Shown here: in pieces, positions 42,269 to 51,676 of the stretch
How the letters are laid out: every line of letters begins with the position of its first letter
Numbering within the stretch: the first letter of the stretch is position 1
Source of the DNA: Bacillota bacterium
GTDB lineage: Bacteria; Bacillota; Bacilli; Paenibacillales; Paenibacillaceae
Direction: 5' to 3'
Assembly: GCA_023391635.1 (NCBI GenBank)
Contig: JAEWAQ010000072.1
Span: 1 to 64,000, forward strand
DNA: 64,000 bases
Notes under the pieces: generated by a model
Told to the model about the DNA's origin: nothing
Seen by the model: the letters and a program-made list of their open reading frames with translations, nothing else
The model's database searches: none
Translations under genes and position numbers: made by a program

Positions 42269-42469
42269 GTGGAATCCAGACCTCCTGCTGTGAAGGGCGC
42301 GGGTACGAATCTAGCAGTCCATGCCCATAGATGCGTATATTATCGGAATTTCAGGGACGAAAGTTTAGGAAAAAGGTGGAAGCGGCGTTGGAACGATGCA
42401 GAAACTGGACTTGTTACAATTCCCGCTAACGCGTAAGATGGAAGTAATTCTAATGGGGGACCTATTCCG

Positions 42470-43612
42470 ATGCGCAAAAAAAGGATATTGCTGCTTTCCG
42501 AGGGCTTCGGCACCGGGCATACGCAGGCCGCCTATGCGCTGGCCGTGGGACTGCGACAGCTGTCCCCGCGTATACAGTCGCGCGTCATCGAGGTCGGGAC
42601 GTTCCTGAACCCCGTCATCGGGCCGCTCATTCTTGGAGCGTACCGGAAGACGGTATCGAAGCAGCCGAAGCTAGTCGGTCGCATCTATCGCAGCAATTAC
42701 GACCGGGCGTTGACCCGCGTGAAGCAGTTCGCGCTGCACAAAATGTTCTACAACCAGATGTCGGACGTCATCCGCCAGCTCAAGCCGGATGCCATCGTGT
42801 GCACGCACCCGTTTCCCAATGCCGTCGTGTCCCGGCTCAAGCGGCTCGGCCTCGACATGCCCTTATATACGCTGATTACCGATTATGACGCCCATGCCAC
42901 CTGGACGACGTCCGAGGTGAACGCCTATCTGGTGAGCACGCCTGCCGTGCGGGACAAGCTGATCGTCCGCGGCGTCCCTGCGACCCAGATCGAAGTGACC
43001 GGCATACCGGTTCATCCGAATTTCTGGCATCCGCACGATCGGGCCGAGACGCTGAAGCAGTTCGATTTGCGGGATATGCCGACTGTGCTCGTCATGGGCG
43101 GCGGCTGGGGCTTGTTGTATGGCGAAGAGCTCCTCCAATACATGACGCGTTATGCCGACCGCGTGCAGCTTATTCTGTGCATGGGCAGCAACGAGAAGGC
43201 GCGGGAGAAGCTGCTGGAGGACGAGCGGTTTCACCATCCCAACATTCGCGTCCTCGGCTTCACCAAGGAAGTCAACAAGCTGATGGACGTCTCCGACCTG
43301 CTCGTGACCAAGCCCGGCGGGATGACTTGCACGGAAGGCATGGCCAAAGGCATGCCGATGCTGTTCTACGAGCCGATCCCGGGTCAGGAGGAAGAGAACG
43401 CCGAATACTTCATCAATCACGGATTCGGCGAGCTTATGACCGATACCGGCACGATCGACCGCTGGTTCCGGCTCATTCAGGAGCCGTACGCGGCCGATCA
43501 GCACCGCGGCACGCTGCTTGCGCTGCGCAACGCGGAGTATCACCCGGCCAAGTGCTCGGAGGCGGTGCTAGCGCTGCTGGAGCAGCGTCTGGACGGTTTC
43601 CTGGATGCGTGA
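42470..43612 (+). CDS. processive diacylglycerol glucosyltransferase / MGDG synthase-like, GT28
   Basis: A 380-residue GT28 enzyme of the UgtP/MGD1 type, which transfers hexose from a UDP-sugar to diacylglycerol to make membrane glycolipid. Features: N-terminal LLLSEGFGTGHTQAAYAL (7-24, family GxGH), YTLITDYDAHATW, the central VLVMGGGWGLLYGEEL and the donor-binding VTKPGGMTCTEGMAKGMPM. It has no membrane helix; the family is peripheral to the membrane. ATG 42470 follows GGGGGACC. UDP-glucose from GalU would be a fitting donor. Monocistronic or with the small gene that follows. Confidence 0.9.
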   Translation: MRKKRILLLSEGFGTGHTQAAYALAVGLRQLSPRIQSRVIEVGTFLNPVIGPLILGAYRKTVSKQPKLVGRIYRSNYDRALTRVKQFALHKMFYNQMSDVIRQLKPDAIVCTHPFPNAVVSRLKRLGLDMPLYTLITDYDAHATWTTSEVNAYLVSTPAVRDKLIVRGVPATQIEVTGIPVHPNFWHPHDRAETLKQFDLRDMPTVLVMGGGWGLLYGEELLQYMTRYADRVQLILCMGSNEKAREKLLEDERFHHPNIRVLGFTKEVNKLMDVSDLLVTKPGGMTCTEGMAKGMPMLFYEPIPGQEEENAEYFINHGFGELMTDTGTIDRWFRLIQEPYAADQHRGTLLALRNAEYHPAKCSEAVLALLEQRLDGFLDA

Positions 43613-43661
43613 TTGGCGGAAAATGGAGACATTCAAAAACTGAGGGGCAGGCAAGGGAGGT

Positions 43662-43982
43662 GTGAGGGTACTGCAGGAATTTACGAAGCGTGTAATCGAG
43701 ATCATTCGCAGCATCCCGCCCGGAACGGTCATGACGTACGGGCAAGTTGCCGCCTGCGCGGGCAGCCCGCGGGCCGCCCGGCAAGTGGTGCGGATTCTGC
43801 ATTCGATGAGCGAGAAATACGGCTTGCCATGGCACCGGGTCATCAATGCCAAGGGCGAAATCGCCTTGCAGGAGCCCATGTACCGCGACATGCAGATCGG
43901 ACTGCTGGAGGATGAAGGCATCGAAGTATCGCGCGGCGGGAAGGTGGACTTGGAGCGGTATCGGGCGGAGGAACCGCTTTAA
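43662..43982 (+). CDS. alkyltransferase-like (Atl/MGMT-fold) DNA-repair protein
   Basis: A 106-residue homologue of the O6-alkylguanine-DNA alkyltransferase C-terminal domain. VMTYGQVAACAGSPRAARQV contains the DNA-binding helix and arginine finger, and PWHRVIN (56-62) occupies the active-site position. The catalytic cysteine of the usual PCHRV is Trp57, as in Atl proteins, so it should bind alkylated guanine and flag it for nucleotide excision repair without repairing it directly. GTG 43662 follows GGGAGGT. It lies 49 bases after the glycolipid synthase. Confidence 0.92.
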   Translation: MRVLQEFTKRVIEIIRSIPPGTVMTYGQVAACAGSPRAARQVVRILHSMSEKYGLPWHRVINAKGEIALQEPMYRDMQIGLLEDEGIEVSRGGKVDLERYRAEEPL

Positions 43983-44023
43983 CCTCTCTCCGGAATGAAC
44001 GAATTACCTATCTAATCATCTTA

Positions 44024-44752
44024 TTATGCATATCTGACTTGATTTTTATATCGTTCAAAAAGCTCCTTGTTGTTGCTGTCCCCTTCATCCTGATTCGCAC
44101 TGATGAATATCGGCGGCACGATATTGCGTTGCAATAACCGACCAATAATCTCAATAATGATCGCTTGTGCAATGAGTATGCCGCCAATGGTTGAAGTTGG
44201 GCCGATTTTTTGTTTCATTCCTTGCAGTTGGATCGTGGCGTCACCCAGAACCCCGCAATTATCGATCACAATATCCGCTACATCAAATAATTTCTTCCCG
44301 CTTGGATGACGGGAGGCTGCTTTTGTCGAATGCTCCACGCTCGTTATTGCCACTACTTTCAACCCGCGTTTTCTTGATTCCATTGCGACTTCAATTGGAA
44401 CTGAGTTGATACCGGAATTAGAGATTACAATAATGACTTCCGATTCTTGCAACGCGTATCCTTCCAATAACACTTCTGCATATCCTGATAGTCTCTCAAG
44501 CGAGGTTGCTCTTCCAAAGTTCAGTTCCATCAATGAATCCTCGAGCATTGCATTCACACACGCCAATCCGCCTGCTCGATGAAAAATATCCTCTGCGATC
44601 ATGTGGGAATGGCCGCTTCCAAACACATGAAGCACTCCGCCGTCTGTAATCGAATCGGCGGCCAATTGAGCAGCCTCTTGAATGGCATTTGCCTGACTAG
44701 TGGAAATCTGATCGATTAAATGATGAAGGTTTTGAACATAGGTATCCAGCAT
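44024..44752 (-). CDS. SIS-domain sugar-phosphate protein (UPF0309-like)
   Basis: A 242-residue protein with a SIS fold: VLHVFGSGHSHMIAEDIFHRAGG (about 40-62) holds the Ser-rich phosphosugar-binding loop and VIIVISNSGINSVPIEVA the second loop. UPF0309-type SIS proteins accompany amino-sugar catabolic genes, so it may be an isomerase or deaminase-like enzyme, or a regulator, for an N-acetylhexosamine phosphate. ATG 44752 follows GGGAGAG. It is the last gene of the AT-rich locus and starts 34 bases after the MITE-like element, which may affect its expression. Confidence 0.88.
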   Translation of the reverse strand: MLDTYVQNLHHLIDQISTSQANAIQEAAQLAADSITDGGVLHVFGSGHSHMIAEDIFHRAGGLACVNAMLEDSLMELNFGRATSLERLSGYAEVLLEGYALQESEVIIVISNSGINSVPIEVAMESRKRGLKVVAITSVEHSTKAASRHPSGKKLFDVADIVIDNCGVLGDATIQLQGMKQKIGPTSTIGGILIAQAIIIEIIGRLLQRNIVPPIFISANQDEGDSNNKELFERYKNQVRYA

Positions 44753-44786
44753 ATTGTTGCTCTCCCATTCAGAAAGTCAGGATTTA

Positions 44787-44943
44787 GGGACTGTTGCGAA
44801 ATAAAGTGAAGGATATCCCGCAGGATTTTGTCGGAGTACAAGGAAGCGAAACCGCCGCGTAGTGGAGCTACGCAAGGTTGAAGCTGACGCAGTAATCCGG
44901 CAAAAGACAAGGGATAGACGAACATTTATTGCGTAACAGTCCC
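44787..44943. mobile_element. MITE-like element, 157 bp, with TTA target duplication
   Basis: The left end GGGACTGTTGCGAAATAAA (44787-44805) and the inverted right end GGGACTGTTACGCAATAAA (44943-44925) match at 17 of 19 positions. TTA lies immediately outside both ends (44784-44786 and 44944-44946), consistent with a 3-bp target duplication. It has no coding capacity and is more GC-rich than its surroundings. The TTA at 44944-44946 is also the TAA stop codon of the ROK repressor gene, so the insertion abuts the coding end exactly. Confidence 0.75.
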
Positions 44944-46146
44944 TTAAGTCGGGTTGGGCTGAAATGATTTAGACAGCATAATCGTTGCAGCACCGATGGC
45001 AATACTTCTTTCTCCGAACTGTGCGGTTACGATTTCTGGCACGAAACCCGCGTAAGTCGGATGCATATTGTTATAGGTAGCTTGTATCGTATTGAGAAAT
45101 TCGGAACTTGTGGCAATAATCGCGCCTCCGACGATAATCTTCTCAGGGTCAAAAATTCGCACCAAATCATACAAGGTTTTGCCAATATGAACAGCTGCTT
45201 CCTCCACGATCTCTAGCACTTCTATATTACCTTCCTGAACAGCGAGTGTTACGTCCCGCATGGACGTTTCAATCTGCTTGGTTGTAAATTTTTCCTTTTT
45301 AATCAAATATTCTCTAAATTTAGTCAAGATCGCCCGCTCGCTGGAAATAGCCTCCAAACAACCATGCTTTCCACAATTGCACAAGGGGCCTTCCGGATCT
45401 ACTATAATGTGTCCCAAATCACCCGCCAATTGGTTTGAACCGCGATACAACTGGCCATTCATCACAATGCCGAGTCCAATGCCGCTCCGAAAACCGAGAC
45501 AGAGCATATTCTGGCTGCCGCCGTCCAACCATTGTTGTCCAAAAGCCATTGCACGCATATCATGCTCAACCAGAACCGGAGCATGAAACACATCCTCAAG
45601 CTTCTGAGCAAGCGGAACATTCTTGAAATGGGTAAAGTTACTCGCGTAAATGGCAAGGCCTTGATCCGAGTCTACCTTGCCGGGGAAGGATACGCCGATC
45701 CCCGTCAATCTGTCCTGACAATGTGGATGCAGCGTTAAAAGTTCGCGGATGCCCGTGACGATGTTCTGATTAATCGCATCTGTCCCCAGGTCAGACGAAC
45801 ATGGTTTTCTGATCTCATCAACCAACGCCCCTGATAAGTCCAGGAGTACAATCAGAATTTCGCTAGAATGCAGGTCGACTCCAATGGCATAAGCGCCCTT
45901 AGGGTTAAGCTGCAACAAGGTAGCTCTTCTGCCACCCTTAACGCCAGACTCTTCCATGCCGGTTGAATGAACAAGCCCATCCTCCAAATACCCGTTCACA
46001 ATTCTGAGGATGGTAGATGGCCGCAGCCCCAAAATGTTTGCAATCTTGGCTTGCGATATCGGCCCCATGCGTCTAATAATATCCAGGACACCTGTTCTGT
46101 TAATATCATGCATGAAAGCCGGATTGCCAGTAATGGATTTATACAT
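44944..46146 (-). CDS. ROK-family transcriptional repressor (NagC/XylR type)
   Basis: A 400-residue regulator with an N-terminal winged helix-turn-helix (about 12-75, MGPISQAKIANILGLRPST) and a C-terminal ROK sugar-binding domain (YAIGVDLHSSEILIVLLD, zinc motif CNCGKHGCLEA). ATG 46146 was chosen for AAGGAGCTCGTT upstream; reading further 5' adds no domain. It presumably senses an amino sugar or its phosphate and represses the adjacent locus. A TTnTTCGCGAnnGAAAA site lies upstream of this gene and again downstream of the ROK-kinase promoter. Its stop codon coincides with the MITE target duplication. Confidence 0.92.
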   Translation of the reverse strand: MYKSITGNPAFMHDINRTGVLDIIRRMGPISQAKIANILGLRPSTILRIVNGYLEDGLVHSTGMEESGVKGGRRATLLQLNPKGAYAIGVDLHSSEILIVLLDLSGALVDEIRKPCSSDLGTDAINQNIVTGIRELLTLHPHCQDRLTGIGVSFPGKVDSDQGLAIYASNFTHFKNVPLAQKLEDVFHAPVLVEHDMRAMAFGQQWLDGGSQNMLCLGFRSGIGLGIVMNGQLYRGSNQLAGDLGHIIVDPEGPLCNCGKHGCLEAISSERAILTKFREYLIKKEKFTTKQIETSMRDVTLAVQEGNIEVLEIVEEAAVHIGKTLYDLVRIFDPEKIIVGGAIIATSSEFLNTIQATYNNMHPTYAGFVPEIVTAQFGERSIAIGAATIMLSKSFQPNPT

Positions 46147-46239
46147 AACGAGCTCCTTAAACCCACAAATATGATGAGGATCGCCCAGTGAACCAACTAT
46201 CGGATAGAAGTTGATCTCACTGAGCAACCCTTGGTTACA

Positions 46240-46270
46240 ATATACCTTATTCGCGAGCGAAAAGGTATAT
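46240..46270. promoter_or_regulatory. long palindrome upstream of the ROK repressor (operator and/or terminator)
   Basis: ATATACCTT (46240-46248) pairs with AAGGTATAT (46262-46270), and inside TTCGC pairs with GCGAA around GA, so nearly the whole 31 bases fold into one hairpin with a single bulge. The centre TTATTCGCGAGCGAAAA (46247-46263) matches TTCTTCGCGAAAGAAAA at 52755-52771 in 14 of 17 positions. It lies 11 bases beyond the binding-protein stop (46281) and about 95 upstream of the repressor start. Confidence 0.65.
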
Positions 46271-46280
46271 TTTTACATGC

Positions 46281-47852
46281 CTAATTCTTCTCCATTCGGG
46301 CATATGCCTTTGATGCCAAGTCTATCATGTCGTTCATGCCTAATTTCTCGAGCTCTGCTACATACTGATCCCATTCATCAAAGCTGCGGTCACCCAGAAT
46401 AAACTTCACAATATTCTCCTCGACGTGCTTAAGAATATCCGCTTTCTTAATTGACGAAGCACTTTGTTCCGCCTCAGTCAATTGCGGTTTGGTCTTATAT
46501 TCTTCGTAATAATTTCCTTCCCACGCTTGCTTATACGCATCCTTGACTTCCTGTACCGATGGCACCAACCATGCATTAAAATCATACCAGATATATTGGG
46601 CATTCGTTGACCAACCTGTTTCTGTACGCATAGCCGATACATCCAAAAACTTGGGATTCATTTTTCTCTCGCCGTTTTCTTTCACAAAAAGCTCTTCACC
46701 CACACCCCAACTGACTACTTCCCGTGCTTCTTCCGTATAAAACCAGTCATAGGCGGACAATATATCGACAATCTTGTCCGACTTGGCCGAGAAGCTCAAG
46801 CCCTGCTCCAACACATGGTGAAACACGTTTTTGTTCATTCCTGCCACACCGGCCGGAGGCGGCATGAATTGGTAGGTAAAGTCCGGATTCGTTTGGCGCA
46901 TGGTCGTGGTATAATAATCGATCTGAGCAATATAATCCGCTGTCATAAAAGTGCGATCCGTAGAAACCAAGTTCGTATACTGCGCCAAATCAAGCGTGAC
47001 CCAATCCGGCGGCATCAGTCCATCTTTATAAAATTTGTGGTAATACTGAAGCATCAGCTTGAAATTATCGTCAGCCGGTCCATAATGAACCTTCCCCGAT
47101 TCATCCTGGTAATAGCCGTTTCCATACCAACGGAAGGAGGCAGTGCCAAATTGCGGTGCGGCCCATGTTATCATATTGCCAATCCCGGCCCAGATCGTAA
47201 ACGGATAGCTGTCTGGATACAATTGTTTCAACTTCTTGGATACTTCATAGAGTTCATCCCAGGTGGTTGGCGGGGTTAATCCATGTTTTTTGAAAATATC
47301 TGCGCGATACATCCAGGTAATCCGGTTCGCCTCGCCGAATCCTTCGTTGGGAAGCATATACATGGCCCCGTCAGATGCCAACCAAGAGCTTGCAATATTC
47401 GGGTATTTTTTCATCCATGCTTGCAAGTTCGGCATATATTCAATGTAATCCAGAATGTTGGCGAAAACCCCTTGCTGGCCGAATATGTTGGCGTCATCCA
47501 GATTCCCCATATAGACGATGTCAGGCAGCGTGCCGGAGGCAATATACAGGTTGATCGCTTCGCCCATAGATCCGGACGGCGATTCAACCTTTATTTGAGC
47601 GCCAAGATTCTCCTCAATCCAATTGGCCATTTTCCAATCTTCCTTGTACGGCCAGGAACCATGCGACCCGAGAAGCATTGTAAACGTCTGTTCTTTTTGT
47701 TCGCTCTTCGCTTGTTCTTTCGTAACCCCTGTGTTATTTTCCCCGTTGGCCTTGCTTCCTGCAGTGTTGTCATTGGAACCTTTCGTACATCCCGCCAATA
47801 CCAGAATAAATACGAAGGCAATCATCCAGACCGATACCATTTTCTTCCTCAT
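46281..47852 (-). CDS. sugar ABC transporter substrate-binding lipoprotein
   Basis: A 523-residue lipoprotein with signal peptide ending VLAGC (Cys22), an Asn/Gly/Lys-rich linker and a family-1 solute-binding domain (FTMLLGSHGSWPYKEDW at the start of the mature domain). It is LplA-like and pairs with the two permeases directly upstream. ATG 47852 has AAGGAGTGAG upstream. Codon use is more AT-rich than in the flanking regions. The likely substrate is a hexosaminide or GlcNAc-containing oligosaccharide, judged from the GH20 and ROK genes. Confidence 0.92.
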   Translation of the reverse strand: MRKKMVSVWMIAFVFILVLAGCTKGSNDNTAGSKANGENNTGVTKEQAKSEQKEQTFTMLLGSHGSWPYKEDWKMANWIEENLGAQIKVESPSGSMGEAINLYIASGTLPDIVYMGNLDDANIFGQQGVFANILDYIEYMPNLQAWMKKYPNIASSWLASDGAMYMLPNEGFGEANRITWMYRADIFKKHGLTPPTTWDELYEVSKKLKQLYPDSYPFTIWAGIGNMITWAAPQFGTASFRWYGNGYYQDESGKVHYGPADDNFKLMLQYYHKFYKDGLMPPDWVTLDLAQYTNLVSTDRTFMTADYIAQIDYYTTTMRQTNPDFTYQFMPPPAGVAGMNKNVFHHVLEQGLSFSAKSDKIVDILSAYDWFYTEEAREVVSWGVGEELFVKENGERKMNPKFLDVSAMRTETGWSTNAQYIWYDFNAWLVPSVQEVKDAYKQAWEGNYYEEYKTKPQLTEAEQSASSIKKADILKHVEENIVKFILGDRSFDEWDQYVAELEKLGMNDMIDLASKAYARMEKN

Positions 47853-47885
47853 TTGTTCTCACTCCTTATTGGTTTTACAGCCGAC

Positions 47886-48770
47886 CTACCCTTTTATAGC
47901 GCCAACCATAATGCCCTGCGTAAAGTATTTCTGCAAGAAAGGATATACAATTAATATTGGAACTGTCGATACGACAATCGCAGCATACTTAAGCGATTCC
48001 TGGATGACCATATTGTCCACCCCGACGCCGCTCGAATGCGCGTTGTCGAATTGACCGGCGATCACGATATTCCGCAAGATCACTTGCAGCGGAAACAAGT
48101 TGCTATCACGCAGATAAAGCAGTGGCAGCATAAAATTATTCCACATGGCCACCGCATAAAATAATCCGATGGTAGCAAACGCAGCATGGGACAACGGGAT
48201 CACGACCTTGAAGAATATGCCCATCTCCCCAACGCCATCGATTCGTGCGGATTCCTCCAGCTCGACAGGCAAATGGCTGAAGAACGTTCTCATAATCCAC
48301 AATAACCACGCGCTGACCAATGCGGGAAGAACCATCGCCCAGATCGTATCCATGATGCCTATTTCCTTAACGACGAGAAAAGTAGGAATCATGCCGCCGC
48401 CAAAAAACATCGTGAACACAATATAAAGCGTAAATCCCTTGCGGAAAATGAGTTCCTTCTTCGACAACGCATAGGCCCCCAGCGCGGTAACCAGCAGCGA
48501 AAGTGAAGTGCCTATTGTCACATACAGGATGGTGTTCAGATAGGCCCACAAAATTCGTGGATCACTCAAAACAATGTCATACATTTTGAAATTGAGACCT
48601 TTAGGAAACCAACTAACCTCGCCTCGCATAACATGGATGCTGCTGCTCAGGGAAACCGATATCATGTAAATGAAAGGATAAAGCGTGACCAGGACGACTA
48701 GCAGCAACAAGAAGGTGTTGACCACGGTAAATACCGAAATCTTTCGAAACAACTTGACTCCTCCTACCAT
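47886..48770 (-). CDS. carbohydrate ABC transporter permease, LplC type
   Basis: A 294-residue permease with six predicted helices. The EAA loop reads ESARIDGVGEMGIFFKVVIP and the C-terminus TQGIMVGAIKG is diagnostic of this permease type. It overlaps the LplB-type gene by 7 bases and is followed after 33 bases by the binding protein. Start is ATG 48770, shortly after AGG-rich sequence within the upstream gene end. Confidence 0.92.
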   Translation of the reverse strand: MVGGVKLFRKISVFTVVNTFLLLLVVLVTLYPFIYMISVSLSSSIHVMRGEVSWFPKGLNFKMYDIVLSDPRILWAYLNTILYVTIGTSLSLLVTALGAYALSKKELIFRKGFTLYIVFTMFFGGGMIPTFLVVKEIGIMDTIWAMVLPALVSAWLLWIMRTFFSHLPVELEESARIDGVGEMGIFFKVVIPLSHAAFATIGLFYAVAMWNNFMLPLLYLRDSNLFPLQVILRNIVIAGQFDNAHSSGVGVDNMVIQESLKYAAIVVSTVPILIVYPFLQKYFTQGIMVGAIKG

Positions 48771-49723
48771 AAGCTGTTCTCCGAGACCCTACGGCTAATC
48801 GCATTGGCGCTTAACAGAAAAATAAGGGCGATGACGCTGGTGAACATATCAATCGCTGCGGCATAACTGAAATTTCCACCAAGCAGTCCAACTCGATACA
48901 CGTAGGTGCTCAATACGTCAGCAGTCGAATAAGTAGAAGGGTTGTATAGCAACACCACCTTTTCAAAGCCGACTGCGATAAGACTGCCGACATTGAGGAT
49001 GAATAGGATGACAATCGTCTGCGCGATCCCCGGCAAGGTGACATTCAACATTTTCTTCCATCGATTGGCCCCATCGATTTCTGCCGCTTCATACAAAGAC
49101 GGGTCAATGGAAGACAATGCGGCCAGGTAGATAATGGCGCCGAAGCCAACTTGCTGCCAGATGCCGGAAACTACGAAGATGGAGCGAAACAACTCCGCCT
49201 TGATCAAAAAATTAATGGGTTGTAGACCAAACCATTCAATGATTTGATTAACCAGACCCCCAGAGGGGGATAAAAACATGACCAGCATACTTACAACGAC
49301 GACATTGGAAATGAAATGCGGGATATAACTTACCGTCTGAACAAACCGTTTAAATGCAATATTTCTGAGTTCGTTTAACAATAAAGCCAAAAGGATCGGA
49401 GCTGGAAATCCAAACAAGAGCGAATAGAACCCGAGTAGAAATGTATTCCGTAATAAGACCCAAAAATCTTTGCTTTGAAAAAAGGTGATATAATGGCTAA
49501 ATCCGACCCAATCGCTCGCCCAGACCCCCTTAAACAGACTGTAATTTTTGAACGAGATCACGATGCCAAACATAGGCAAGTAATGGAATATGGTGAAAAA
49601 CACAAGACATGGCAGCAACATGAGCAAATAATATTTGCTGCGTGCCACTCTTTTTAGAAATTCAGGTTGCTTGCTTTGTGGAATTCTTGTTTCAGTCCCC
49701 TGCACCTGATGAACAGCAGCCAC
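48764..49723 (-). CDS. carbohydrate ABC transporter permease, LplB type
   Basis: A 319-residue permease with six predicted helices following a 28-residue cytoplasmic tail. The EAA loop reads EAAEIDGANRWKKMLNVTLP. GTG 49723 has AGGAGGAG upstream, a stronger start than any downstream ATG. It follows the GH20 gene after 54 bases and forms the import channel with the LplC-type protein. No ATPase is encoded in the locus. Confidence 0.92.
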   Translation of the reverse strand: MAAVHQVQGTETRIPQSKQPEFLKRVARSKYYLLMLLPCLVFFTIFHYLPMFGIVISFKNYSLFKGVWASDWVGFSHYITFFQSKDFWVLLRNTFLLGFYSLLFGFPAPILLALLLNELRNIAFKRFVQTVSYIPHFISNVVVVSMLVMFLSPSGGLVNQIIEWFGLQPINFLIKAELFRSIFVVSGIWQQVGFGAIIYLAALSSIDPSLYEAAEIDGANRWKKMLNVTLPGIAQTIVILFILNVGSLIAVGFEKVVLLYNPSTYSTADVLSTYVYRVGLLGGNFSYAAAIDMFTSVIALIFLLSANAISRRVSENSLW

Positions 49724-49777
49724 GGTTTGCTCCTCCTATTCACAGATTGGAAATCACCGATCCCTGACATGCGGTCC

Positions 49778-51676
49778 CTACAGATAACTGGTAGAGGCAA
49801 TCGAATTATAGGATCCGGCATGTCCCAAGGTGGAACTAGGCTCAGTACGTGGTCCATCCATGAATAAGCGTGTTTCCTCCAGTTCATCCAACTGGTCAAT
49901 ATCCCCGTTCACATAGGCATTCAAACGGTAAATCGCGGTATCAATGCGAACCATCATGCCGCCATATCGGATGTCCATGATCTCCCATCCGAACGGTTTG
50001 CAAGTATTCATCCACAACTCCCTGTGAGCTTGGCGCAACTCAGAAACCCTTTTATACAATTGAGGGAGCTCGTCTTTCGTGAAATTTATCAATTGCTTAT
50101 GATCCTTGCTATCGTATGCCGCTTTGAGCGCAAGCCCGATTTCACTTTTCACGCTTAATACGAAGCACAGCTGCTCGTAAAATTCAAACAGATCCTTGAA
50201 TGCGATGTTCTTTTCCTTGTCTTTATGGATTTGCTTTGCTAACTTGTCATAATAATCTTTCAAAGGTTGATCTTCGACATACTTATCGAACAAGCCAATC
50301 AGAATATCCTGCCACAAAATAAATCTCGAAGGGTTTGAAGGACGATGACTTCCACTTATACTTAGATAATCATCGAATGGGGTCGTATCGAGTTGGTCCA
50401 GCCGCTTAAAGGCATCGTAATCTCCGCCTGTACATATTGCGAATCGGCTGTTCATTCGCGACTCGTCAACCACTTGCGAATACCCGTGTTCGGCGAACAA
50501 CTGCAGCCCGGGCAAACTTGCGAACAGATTCGTTTCCCCGCCGTTATCGCCCCACATGGTAGCGAACACTTCTTTCACATTCTCCTTCTTGCATGCACTT
50601 AACGCTGAGTTCGTTGTCACTTCGGTTTTGCTGTAATTCGGACTTGGGCTATTCCATGTCCACACCCCGCCGGCAAAGATCGGATTCATCCCCAGTTGCT
50701 TATGTTTTTGCAGATAATAGAGATACTCCTCTTCCTCATGATGATAATAATCCCAGTAAACGAATTGCACATTGGCAGGCAAATCTAAAGTATCGGAATC
50801 TGGAATAACGGTGTTTCTGTCATAGTAGTCATCGTTTGCGGATCCAAGACGGAAGTACATATCACTCCAGATCATCGGTTTAAGACCATATTTCTCGGTG
50901 ATCTCTATCACTTTTCTCAAGTGTTCCGTCATGATTTCGAATCGCGAACGATAACCATGCTGTTTTAAATATTTGCCCAGTCCAAGCGAATGCGCTTCAT
51001 CCATCCCAATATGTATACGCTTACTCCGAACTGCCGAAGAAACGGAACGGATCATCTCTTCTATCGTCAAATAAGTCTTCGGGTCGCCGACCAAAAAGAT
51101 ATCTGCGATATCTCTGATGTCGTGGGTGTTGTTCCATTTCAGAATATGACTAACGTGGGCTAATGTCTGGATGCATGGAATCATCTCAATTCCAAACAGA
51201 TCCGCATAGTCATCGCATTCCTTTAACTCCTTATGGCTATATCTCCCTCTCATATAACCGATATACGGATTGCTTTCAACGGTAAACGTATCTTCGGTGT
51301 ATAACATAAATCCGTTTAACCCCATCAAGGCCATATGCGTCATCATTTTTTTAATGCTTTCAGTCGTTAAGACTTGATTGCGCGAGGCGTCAAACATGGC
51401 TCCGTTAAACGTAAACATGGGTTGTTCTTCAATGAAGCGAACCCCATTTTGCTTTAATGATTCTATAAGCAATCCAAGCGCTCTGAAAAAATGAATCTTC
51501 TCTTCATATCGAATCATGACACGATCATCGTCTATGATCACTTGCAAGTTGCCTTTTCTTTGTTCTACGGTTACCGGAAGCCCGCCCTCCGTCCATTGAA
51601 AGGGGATCTCCTTAGACATCATGCGTATTCCTGCTTCAAGCGACGTAATGTCTCCTCTAAAATTTAGGTTAATCAT
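49778..51676 (-). CDS. glycoside hydrolase family 20 beta-N-acetylhexosaminidase
   Basis: A 632-residue GH20-type enzyme. An N-terminal alpha/beta domain (about 1-85) precedes the TIM barrel (about 88-430), with the diagnostic IHIGMDEAHSLGLGKY segment supplying Asp226-Glu227 for substrate-assisted catalysis. Additional barrel landmarks are NGFMLYTED and YWDYYHHEEEEY. The C-terminal 200 residues are helical. There is no signal peptide, so it acts in the cytoplasm on imported oligosaccharides and releases GlcNAc or GalNAc. ATG 51676 overlaps the ROK kinase stop as ATGA. Confidence 0.9.
   Translation of the reverse strand: MINLNFRGDITSLEAGIRMMSKEIPFQWTEGGLPVTVEQRKGNLQVIIDDDRVMIRYEEKIHFFRALGLLIESLKQNGVRFIEEQPMFTFNGAMFDASRNQVLTTESIKKMMTHMALMGLNGFMLYTEDTFTVESNPYIGYMRGRYSHKELKECDDYADLFGIEMIPCIQTLAHVSHILKWNNTHDIRDIADIFLVGDPKTYLTIEEMIRSVSSAVRSKRIHIGMDEAHSLGLGKYLKQHGYRSRFEIMTEHLRKVIEITEKYGLKPMIWSDMYFRLGSANDDYYDRNTVIPDSDTLDLPANVQFVYWDYYHHEEEEYLYYLQKHKQLGMNPIFAGGVWTWNSPSPNYSKTEVTTNSALSACKKENVKEVFATMWGDNGGETNLFASLPGLQLFAEHGYSQVVDESRMNSRFAICTGGDYDAFKRLDQLDTTPFDDYLSISGSHRPSNPSRFILWQDILIGLFDKYVEDQPLKDYYDKLAKQIHKDKEKNIAFKDLFEFYEQLCFVLSVKSEIGLALKAAYDSKDHKQLINFTKDELPQLYKRVSELRQAHRELWMNTCKPFGWEIMDIRYGGMMVRIDTAIYRLNAYVNGDIDQLDELEETRLFMDGPRTEPSSTLGHAGSYNSIASTSYL

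Noticed and set aside
42405..42430. EPS-type palindrome upstream of the glycolipid synthase gene (TTGTTACAATT...)
   Set aside because: Only one half resembles the consensus; the second half and the promoter spacing do not fit.
44787..44943. Remnant of a transposase gene
   Set aside because: The 157 bp between the inverted ends contain no transposase-like frame; a non-autonomous element is the better description.
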